From Endozoicomonas_A sp049275935 (GTDB lineage: Bacteria > Pseudomonadota > Gammaproteobacteria > Pseudomonadales > Endozoicomonadaceae): a stretch of 64,000 bases of DNA. Location of the stretch: the NCBI RefSeq assembly GCF_049275935.1, contig NZ_CP184830.1, positions 992,001 to 1,056,000 on the forward strand, read 5' to 3'. Shown piece by piece: positions 19,301 to 27,300 of the stretch. The notes below the pieces were generated by a model. It was not told the DNA's origin. It saw only the letters and a program-made list of their open reading frames with translations, and made no database searches. The position numbers and the translations under genes are program-made. The first letter of the stretch is position 1. Each line of letters opens with the position of its first letter.

Positions 19301-20986
19301 GCCTTTGCTGAGTATTCCCTGGATAGAGGCCAAACCTGGGAGTCAGCGGAGTTGGACGGAGCAGATGTCGAGGTAACTGAAATCATGCCTCAGTTCCAGC
19401 CTGTCAGCAGGGTCCGTTGCTCTGGCAATGAGTCAAGGCAGGCCAGGGGTCTCCTGAAAAATGTCATGAAAGATGCTGATTCAGCACAACAGCAAATTCT
19501 GGCTGAAGCCTCTGGTATGAGCCTCGAGGAACTGAACAAAGTCCTTGAGACAGGCAGTGCATTGTCAGAAAAAATTCCAGGTACTTTCGAAATTGTGAAA
19601 CACCTTTGGGAGGCAAAAGATTTAACCAGATTCTCCATTGGCGCCTCAATGCTTCAGTCGCTGGAGACAGAAGCATTCGGCGAAGACGAGAAAGCATTGG
19701 TCGGTAAAGTGTTTGAATACGGAAGTCAATATAAACCGATGGCGGAGGCCCTCAAAATAATATTGTCCAGCAGTGATGAAGATCAGGTCAGTGAACAACT
19801 CAAGTCACTCCATTCAAAAATGATCGATCAGGTCGGAACACCTCCTGAACAGTGGTTGTGTTCGATAGTGGACGTACTGGCAAACAGTGATTTGACCCGT
19901 CCTGTAATTATTCACTTTGCCCGTGAAGCCCTGGAATCGGGTTGGCTGGATCCAGTGCTGTCCTATAAAACAGAGCTTATACAGGCCTCTGTACATCATG
20001 AACTATTGGTGCGTCTGGAAAGTGTCGATGAACTGAACATTAAAGCCGCTCATTGCCTGAAAAAGTGGTATGGGGTATTGATGTCCAGGGAAAAAAATAA
20101 CCAGCAATGGCAGCAGGATTATGAAAGCTTCCAAAAGAGTATAGAGAACACTCTCTTCATCACTCATCATCATGACGGGCATTCGCCATTCCTTAAAAAT
20201 AAAATTGCCAGTCCAAGCATAGAGATTGCCTGGACGAACAAACCAGAGGGCGTTCCGAATATAGAACGAATATTGTTGCAACAACCTGCCTTTATGCAGT
20301 CAAACTCGGGTAAGGGGAACCACCGTCCGGTGATTATTCTGGGAGAAATCTCCCCGAGGAACAAAGCGATTAATGAAAAGGCCGAAGCTCTGTTTCAAAG
20401 GAAACTTGAGAACAGCCCGGATTTTAAGCAGATGTTCGAAAAAATCAATCAATGTAAGGCAATGGAAAAACGACAACGTGATGCTTTAATGGCAACGGAT
20501 AGCAGGAAAGAAAAGCTTGATATCAACAGCAAGTACCAATCCTTCCTGAAGTCCAATGAGGTCACATCCAGGGAAAAACTTCTGGTGTCTCGCTATAAAA
20601 AAGAATGCAAGAAAGCGATTCAACAGGCCTTTATTCATTACTTGTATGGAATGACACATTCGAACGTTGGGAGCTTAACCTATTGTTGGGCCTATCCTAG
20701 CGACTGGAGGGAAAATGATCGCAGCTTTGGCGCTCATGATCCATCCTCACCGGGAGAGCTATATGCCATGATGTCTTTGATCGGGAGCTCTGACTGGTCG
20801 CAGGAAGCTATTAAGGATGACTACTTAAGACATGCACATAACGCCAGTGACGCTCTGATTCTCAAAAACAATGAGCTGACAAAAATTGCCGAAGAGTTTG
20901 TGAACAGCATGAATTTGAATTCGCTTTATGACTCACTGGATACGGCATTAGAGTCTGATTATGATGGATTTTTTCGACTTTGGTGA
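13352..20986 (+). CDS. Giant six-module AAA-like / transglutaminase-like protein, copy 3 (triad altered)
   Basis: 2544 residues; ATG 13352 follows AGGAGGGAG. The architecture is that of copy 2: RTVSSTDS leader, four degenerate AAA-like modules, P-loop 1 at 929, GPAGRGKD at 1268, then a linker of two repeat units and a transglutaminase-like core. Long stretches of the first 1200 residues are almost identical to copy 2 in DNA, while residues after about 1290 are closer to copy 1, so the gene is a mosaic. In the core, Cys1957 and His1983 remain, but the usual VDLGG is AELDG, putting Glu2000 at the triad Asp position. It may therefore be inactive or altered. The C-terminus carries a longer charged segment (about 2365-2410) and a tail, ALESDYDGFFRLW, beyond the usual SLDT end. 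Confidence 0.8.
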   Translation: MEGRIGPATIKHAFDDNPLHSGFSARLAKLDLSSEANNNAGICTEVRSQLKRSPSSQKMPDKKRTVSSTDSPRQKATHSFDFRFVDSDDEVRRLLSAQTDDAHRDVTVISHPDDLSQANLVSRLSIATDGRHTLGSGKLFEGSRPLTLVMDIRKLTGEDLPKFNDLLDPDNPCLYDKVSQKKRPLGEHVSLLVLADPAQLASFGQSDEAPGADFWRRINRPGNTWQFDAQTGKNPSIEIDEVPPLLPECTSAESAINDNAIIINCHLHSNWRQLLLGGPGVDQQGRIQHLPGRLESLRAGQRVILKGANWQDLAFEQTIRQMLAQKCFESNGEICPLPDDVQFYQMPVGKDELHSLFRGLSHSLSDNPIIINESNIAQWLSPIAIAPEGYAVPNTCLLEQVRAGGAVTVTSPLTEAHWFRLLGSLQAIREATGLEPGLQVAHSKQQPKALGLDENDAYPLPEPQEKVSDHRAFNTLTYQQHAQASYWISHQPQAPLVIQINEHTGLSELFDNIHITSEKKAHFGRRPSDLQKALTAGKPVVFRGLETNPTLQQLLEPLIIGQPLLLNGQLQTYPQAQVTVLWPGLVKSPSSVFNSMVAKGKPCPEVDLWDLNADKHKISRSELPEQALDELYKAFKTVSANLCDPLPEITEGLLNNLILAARRAQQVDQSSRLLPCHWRRAINSVITHGTRQNPSVRDFMKVACWHLLPDKDQPPSVDPDRLNAVINSAPKLDRAFVKQNLWQLARAFNPEVLRAAGLIKGLQLSYENPLPYRDAKEILDRLCAIIVACGPEQQRNALAFQLQVEPSAAKPWQSLAIRPTGQIKRLQDALASGWHLPLSSGQTRSDAIQTLATDCFHRARTANSEAEGIERIESRLFESLKWQGSADKPLSALAKDLCHGEISQKDRESRRLSRLHDRLTDSPVIFLQGETGTGKSYFSAKMAKAAGLAEVISLGPSDSEQTLMKRWHWQQDANGDRSMTQQNRTLMEWANTKSDKDGGYVTLVLDEANLTKTGLLASLNGLWEPQPCIYVNGHPVEVSPKHRVILTGNPDHYAGRQLDPVLKEKLPRAYYPRLDQAFLRDRVVEPALVNQLQRHLSEPVINDIARITTESVMALWQYYQELLPEHEFTPRDLTDICSWVGWYLDRALPAGENVTRKQVNGLIQQSFRDLLGPEITETHQDARQALEIWFAARYEVDNSLRDKVHNHTLTYIQQSFEKLTEAIRPEFDTSGSAVSQLVQQLGQDFSRCQQAYHRKIKHGGRQATLIEGPAGRGKDATLNLLIKSLRQQAQRRGESTPEVYLLNACDCSWDKVCEAIRKAKEEGGIVVISEMNLIDSQHLEGELNGILAGDAHPGFHLFATINPPEYSGRKPLSPALKGRFRHLPIRQYSPTELQTIAEKVLPESSEGTFAAKMLTEKHCRLRTHLQHKKLPLQPTSLDLQNVARAITSGGDFSEKAVHQCLNRHYRLYLMAANITLEKLPKPSALAMGKSEFDSGLCRWFNETVSGIDRPWLIRGSHLNSVDEKKHEILVNTQLDEKEARTELIKSMAQAKWQSSGLPLNSDDILTGALYRHWQQSWFSNHFGQTNVDANSVFPLTEEQQQTLKMSANQPYLQAADQQIRAWKAGEVQWRPTFWHQISDLPNHLADDFIKEASAIGGDKAPEHDKPEVDEKQAPALDQRKNHESQPVDKTLTVYDKAPEKYMVETYEEQAKTLKQLTNNDNQKKRHVEERIVFHKENPSSRMDRWGAWDVYVSAQGDVKWINISDQHMQGVEVLIPDRLPQHDQEVTLASNQTLATIKMTSNNGQYPLPSLVPDDCILALRTEPHASFTLFRDCYTGLHTVFIPNSGANQSIEFTYVVEPRETGKKIPAEDVRPAQSTRFDVRCSETMKTVLKGVLDNIEQQPTEVQVPLQRIKNAKSTMQRIEAIENYCWWFSCDALPEHNKNFFHFLVTQRQGGCIHRASVFAAFCRYFGIPCRLISSRVHAFAEYSLDRGQTWESAELDGADVEVTEIMPQFQPVSRVRCSGNESRQARGLLKNVMKDADSAQQQILAEASGMSLEELNKVLETGSALSEKIPGTFEIVKHLWEAKDLTRFSIGASMLQSLETEAFGEDEKALVGKVFEYGSQYKPMAEALKIILSSSDEDQVSEQLKSLHSKMIDQVGTPPEQWLCSIVDVLANSDLTRPVIIHFAREALESGWLDPVLSYKTELIQASVHHELLVRLESVDELNIKAAHCLKKWYGVLMSREKNNQQWQQDYESFQKSIENTLFITHHHDGHSPFLKNKIASPSIEIAWTNKPEGVPNIERILLQQPAFMQSNSGKGNHRPVIILGEISPRNKAINEKAEALFQRKLENSPDFKQMFEKINQCKAMEKRQRDALMATDSRKEKLDINSKYQSFLKSNEVTSREKLLVSRYKKECKKAIQQAFIHYLYGMTHSNVGSLTYCWAYPSDWRENDRSFGAHDPSSPGELYAMMSLIGSSDWSQEAIKDDYLRHAHNASDALILKNNELTKIAEEFVNSMNLNSLYDSLDTALESDYDGFFRLW

Positions 20987-21001
20987 CTTCTAAACCAAAT
21001 T

Positions 21002-21028
21002 GAACTTTCCTCCTGTCTGAAGGCCAAA
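21002..21028 (+). promoter_or_regulatory. Relic ECF-like promoter of the collapsed giant copy
   Basis: GAACTT (21002-21007), 16 nt, CCAAA (21024-21028): same spacing as the intact promoters, with T to C in the first base of the -10 box. It precedes the remnant starting at 21081. Confidence 0.45.
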
Positions 21029-21080
21029 TCATTAAGCAATTTTAATAAAGGCCTGTCAGATAACAGGAGGGAAACTGACT

Positions 21081-21257
21081 ATGGATGGTCGGATTGTTCC
21101 AGCTACAAACAAACACGCCCTTGATGATAATCTTTTTCATAATGACTTTGCAGCCAGGTTAGCAAAGCAGGATTTATCATCAGAGGCAAATAATGATGCA
21201 GGAATCTGCACTGAAGTAATTTTCTATGGGTGTCTCAATCTTGACCGTCAGTCTTGA
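21081..21257 (+). pseudogene. Collapsed giant copy (N-terminal leader joined to a C-terminal scrap)
   Basis: It starts with an ATG preceded by AGGAGGGAAA. The first 46 codons match the leader of copies 2 and 3 (MDGRI, then ending AGICTEV). The reading then jumps to FYGCLNLDRQS and a stop. The joined DNA, TTTTCTATGGGTGTCTCA, corresponds to the stretch encoding FSMGVS near residue 2185 of copy 2. An internal deletion of more than 6 kb explains this. The remnant could still be translated as a 58-residue peptide. Confidence 0.75.
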
Positions 21258-21274
21258 CCGGCAAAATTCAAATA

Positions 21275-21301
21275 GAACTTTCATCCATTTTGCAGGTCAA
21301 A
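21275..21301 (+). promoter_or_regulatory. ECF/sigma-E-like promoter of giant copy 4
   Basis: GAACTT (21275-21280), 16 nt, TCAAA (21297-21301), 51 nt before ATG 21353. It starts just after the stop of the collapsed copy. Confidence 0.6.
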
Positions 21302-21352
21302 TATTCAAACAATTTCAATGTAGTCCTTCAAATGGCAGTAGGGAGATTGACT

Positions 21353-24300
21353 ATGGATGGCCAGATTAAAGTAGAAATCAGCAAAACTTTTCCAGACACA
21401 CACAGTGGCGTGCCAGCCACAGGAGCAAATCTGGCTTCATCGTCAGAGAATTTGGCTATCTGTCCCATTGTCACTCCCGAACTTACTAGATCTTCACCTC
21501 CAATTGACTTGCCTGACAAAGAGAGAACCGTATCCACAGTGGATTCCTCGCTCCAAAAGGCCCCTTATTGCTTCGATTTCCGTTTTGTCGCCAATGATGA
21601 TGAGGTTCGACGGCTTTTAGTTGCCCAAACCTCTAATGAACATAGGGACGTCATTCTTATTGCCCACCCCGATGACCTCTCACAGGCTAACCTGGTGAGC
21701 CGGTTTAGTATTGCCGACGATGGTCGCTACACTCTGGGGTCTGGCAAGCTCTTTGAAAGTTCAAAGCCACTGACACTGGTGATGGATATCCGCAAACTCA
21801 CCAGTGATGAACTGCCAAAATTTAACGATCTGCTGGACCCGGATAATCCCTGTCTGTATGACAAAGTCAGCCAGAAGAAACGCCCTCTGGGCGAGCATGT
21901 TTCTCTATGGGTCCTGGCAGCCCCTGCCCAGCTGGCATCGATTGGCCAGCTTGACGAGGCACCGGGGGCCGTCGCACCGGGGGCCGTCGCACCGGGGGCT
22001 GATTTCTGGCGGCGAGTTAATCGACCGGAAAATACCTGGCAGTTCGACGCAAAGACTGGCAATGATCCATCGATGAAGATCGACAAAGTTCCTCCGGTAT
22101 TGACTGAACTCCCCTGCTCCGAACGCACGACGGATGACAACAATACTGTTCTTATTGACTGTCACTTGCACAGTCACTGGCGACAGTTGCTGCTGGGCGG
22201 CCCCGGAGTGGATCAACAGGGGCGAATCCGGCACCTCCCCGGCAGGCTTGAGTCATTAAGGGCCGGACAAAGAGTGATTCTGAAAGGAGCCAACTGGCAG
22301 GATCTGGCCTTTGAACAAACAATTCGACAGATGCTGGCGCAACAATGTTTCGAGAGCAACGGGAAGATCTGTCAGTTACCCGACGATGTTCAGTTTTATC
22401 AGATGCCGGTACGGAATGAAGAGCTTCGTTCACGGTTCCAAAGCCTGTCCCGCTCTTGTGACAAAGAAGGCGACAAAGAAGGCAACAAAAAAGCTGACAA
22501 AGGACCTGATAAAAAGCACACAGCACCAGGCCCGATCATCATTAACCAGAGTAATATCGCGGAATGGCTGAGCCCGATTGCCATTGCCCCGGAAGGTTAT
22601 GCAGCTCCTAACACCTGTCTGTTGGAGCAAATTCGGGCGGGTGGTGCAGTTACAGTAACGTCCCCACTCACTGTGGCACTATGGTTTCGTTTACTGGGTT
22701 CACTGCAGACGATTCGCGAGACGACAGATTTGCAGCCACAGCTTCAGGTAACTCATTCAAAACAGCAGCCGAAAGCTCTGGGAGTGTCAGAAAAGGATGA
22801 GCATCCTCTGCTCAATGTCAGAGATCAGTCTGCCTTCAGTGCAGTCAATTATCAGCAGCACGCCCAGGCCAGTCAGTGGATCAATAGTCATCAGGAAACA
22901 CCTCTGGTCATTCAGGTCAATGACCAGACCAGCTTTAGCCAGCTGTTTGATAACATCTATATCGCCTCGGAACAACAGGCTCATTTTGGACGACGTCAGA
23001 GTGACTTACAGAAGGCATTAAGCGCTGGCAAGCCGGTGGTATTCCGGGGACTCGAAACTAACCCAAAGCTTCAGCAGCTTCTGGAACCCCTGATGCTTGG
23101 ACAACCTCTGTTGGTCAATGGCCAATTACAGGCCTACCCACAGGCTAATGTCACTCTACTCTGGCCTGAGTCCGGAAACAGCGCCTCTTCAGTATTGCGT
23201 TCGATGATTGCCAGGGGAAAATCGTGTCCTGAGGTCAATCTCTGGGATATCAATGCCCTCAAATATGATATCTCCCGCGCTGGACTGCCTGAACAGGCTC
23301 TGCACTTGCTTTACGAAGCGTCTGAAACCGTACCTGCCCACCTGTGTAACCCTTTGCCGGAAATGACCGAAGGCCTGTTGAGTAACCTGATACTGGCTGC
23401 CCGGCGAGCACAGCAGGTTGACCGCTCCCTGCAACTCCTGCCCCGCCACTGGCGCAAGGCCATCGACAGCGTCATCACCCATGGCACCCGGCAACATCCG
23501 TCCGTGCGTGATTTTATGAAAGTGGCTTGCTGGCACTTGTTACCGGATAAGACGCCAACTGAGGATCAAACCGCCTCGGTAGACCCGGATCACTTAAATG
23601 ACATCATTAGCAATACTCTGCGGCTGAATAGAGAATTTGTGGAGCACAACCTCTGGCAACTGGCCAGAGCCTTTGACCCGGCAGTATTTAATGGAGAATT
23701 ACAACTGTCCTATGAAAGTCCATTTCGACAGGAAAATAATGACGCTCTGGACAGGCTCTGTGCCATGATCGTTGCCCATGTGCCTGAACGAGAGGCAATG
23801 GCACATCAGTTGCAAGTCGATCCGGAGGCAGCGGAGCAATATCAACCGTTAGCCATCAGGCCAGCAAGACAGATCAAACGTTTGCAAGATGCACTGGCTT
23901 CCGGTTGGCAATTGCCTTTGCCATCAGGACAAACCCGATCCGATGCCATTCACGCACTGGCCAGCGATTGTTTTCACATTGCCAGAACAACAAATTCCGA
24001 GGCAGCAGGCATTGAACGCATAAAACATCAACTGTCTGAATCACTGAAATGGTCGGGCTCCACCGATAGGTCTCTGTCAGCACTGGCCTGGGATCTTTAT
24101 AACGGCGAGATGAGTCAGAAGGATCGTGAAAGTCGTCGTTTATCCCGACTCCATGACCGGCTTACGGACTCTCCCGTTATCTTCCTTGAGGGAGAAACCG
24201 GCACTGGGAAAAGTTACTTTTCTGCCACAATGGCGAAGGCTTCAGGGCAGGCTTCGGTGTTGTCCCTTGGACCTACTGATAGCGAACAGACCCTGATGAA

Positions 24301-27300
24301 ACGCTGGCAGTGGCAAGAACACGACGATGGCGACCGCTCTATGGCGGAGCAAAACCGGGCGCTGATGGAATGGGCCAATACCGAATCCGACAAAGACGGA
24401 GGCTATGTCACACTGGTTCTGGATGAAGCCAACCTCGCCAAAACCGGATTACTGGCGTCATTGAATGGCTTGTGGGAACCGGAACCCTGCATCTATGTGA
24501 ACGGTCATCCTGTTCCGGTCAGCACAAAACACCGGGTGATTCTCACCGGCAACCCCGATCACTACGCCGGACGCCAAATGGACCCGACCCTGAAAGAGAA
24601 ATTGCCCAGGGCTTACTACCCACGCCTGGATCAAGCTTTCCTTCGCGACAGAGTGGTGGAACCGGCTCTGGTCAATCAGTTACAGCGACATCTGTCGGAG
24701 CCTGAAATAAACGACATTGCACACACTGCCACCAGGAGTGTGATGGCACTCTGGCAATATTATCCGGAACTATTGCCCGAACATGAGTTCACTCCCAGGG
24801 ATTTAACGGATATCTGCAGTTGGGTGGGCTGGTATCTGGATCGTGCGTTATCCAAAGGAGACAGTGTTAGCTGTGAGCAAGTGAACAGTTTGATCCAACA
24901 AAGTTTCCGGGATGTACTGGGTAGCGAAATCAGCGAGACTCATCAGGATGCCCTGTCAGCACTGGAGATCTGGTTTGCTGCCCGCTACCACCCGGACAAC
25001 ACCCTGAGCGACAGAGTTCGTGCACAGAACCTGGAGGATATACAGCAGCCCTTCATACAACTCACCGAACAAACCCGACCTGAGTTTGATACCTCCGGAT
25101 CGGCAGTCATTGAGCTGGTGCAGCGGCTTGGGCAGGATTTAAGCCGCTGTCAGCAGGCTTATCATCTCGGCAGAAAACACGGCGGCCGTCAGGCGACGCT
25201 GGTTGAAGGCCAGGCTGGACGAGGTAAGGATGTCACGCTGAACCTGATGATTGCAAGTGTCAGACAGCAGGCTGAGCAACGGGGAGAATCCATGCCGGAA
25301 GTCTTTCTCCTGAATGCCTGTGATTGTTCCTGGGACAAAGTGTGTGAAGCGATCCGGAAGGCAAAAGTCGACGGTGGCATCGTGGTGATTTCGGAAATGA
25401 ATCTGATCGACAGCCAGCATCTGGAAGGTGAGTTAAACGATATTCTGGCCGGTGACAGCCATCCGGGTTTCCATCTGTTCGCCACCATCAACCCGCCTGA
25501 GTACAGTGGGCGAAAACCCTTATCACCGGCGCTGAAAGGACGTTTCAGACATTTGCCGATCCGCCAGTATAACCAGACCGAATTGCAGACCATTGCCGAA
25601 AAAGTCTTGCCAGAGACCACGGAGGGTAAATTCGCGGCTAAAAAGCTGACTGAGCAACATTGTCGATTGAGGGCCGACCTGCAACGCAAAAACCTGCCGT
25701 TACAGCCCACCAGCCTTGATTTACAGAAGGTCGCCAGGGCTGTTATGAAAAGGAGCGACTTTAGCGAAAAAAGACTTCATCAATGCTTCGATCAGCACTA
25801 CCGACTTTATCTGATGGCCGCCGACCTGTCACTGGAGCAACTGCCTGAGTCATCGACTCTTGCCATGGATGAAGGAGCGCTTGATCCTGTACTGTGCCAT
25901 TGGTTCTACCAGACAGTAACGCGCATTAATCGCCCGTGGTTGATACGACAGAGTAACCGCAACAGTATGGATGAAAAAAAACATGAAATTTGTATCAACA
26001 CTCATCTGCATGAAAAGAAAGTCAAAACGGAAATCATCAGGAGGGTGGCTCAGGCAGAATGGCGGGCATCCGGTCTTCCCCTGAAGCCGGACCAGTCAGA
26101 CGATATTCTCACCCGGGCACTGTACCGATACTGGCAGAAAAGCTGGTTTGATCGTCAGTTTGGTGGCTCGGACGTGGACGCCAACAGTGTATTCCCCCTG
26201 ACAAAAGAAGAGGAACAAACACTGAAAATGCCAGCTAACCAATCTTATCTTCAGGAGGCTGACCAGCAGATAAACTCGTGGAATTCCAATGCCGTTAAAT
26301 GGTGGCCTGCGTTCTGGCAGCAGATAAGTGCGCAACCGGACCATCGGGCTGACGATTCTGAAAAATACATCCCACAAGCCTTCGAGAAACAGTCTGAGGT
26401 ATTGGACTGGAGCACAAACTATGAGAACCAGAAGAAGCCTGTCGTTGAAGACTATAAAGTTTTTAATACGCAGACGCCCTCTTCCCGGATGTATCGCTGG
26501 CGGGCAAAGGATATTCATGTAACTCCTGAGGGTGACATCAAACTGATCGAGATCAGTGATAAACACATTCAAAGGGTCGAAGCCCTGATGCCTGCACGAT
26601 TGCCGGGGCAAGGCCAGGAAGTGAGATTAACCAGCAATCAAACGCTGGCAACCCTGAAGGTGTCACCGGCGAATGGTCAATGTGCATTGCCCAGCCTGAC
26701 GCCTGAGGATTACATCGTAGCCCTGCGTATCGAGCCCGATTTGGCATTCACCCTGATCAGGGACCGATACACCGGGCTTCACTTATTGACTATTCCAGAG
26801 GCAAAAGCCAGGCAGAGTATTCAAGTGACTTATGTCGTAGAACCCGACAAAAAGACATCGGCTAAAGGCGCCCGACCAGAACGATCAATACTTTTTGACC
26901 ACAGTTGTTCAGAAGGTATGACAACAGTACTGGACAAATTGTTTGAGACCACTGGCGAACAAACATCCGAAGTAAAGGTGCTGTTGGAGACAATAAAAGA
27001 CGCTAAAAACACGGAGCAACGCATTGAGGCGATAAAAGACTATTGCCGACAGTTTTCCGGTAAGGCTGCACCAGAGCCTGGTAAGAATTTCTTTGAATTT
27101 CTCGTAACACAGCGGCAAGGCAGCTGTCGCCATCGTGTGCCTGTTTTTATTGCTTTTTGTCGTTATTTCGGGATTCCATGTCGGCAAATTGATAACCGCA
27201 TCCATAGATTTGCCGAATACTCCGGGGATGACGGCCAAACCTGGAAGTCCGTGGATTTGGGCGGAGCGCCTGTAGAGCCAACAAAAATCACACCTGCCTT

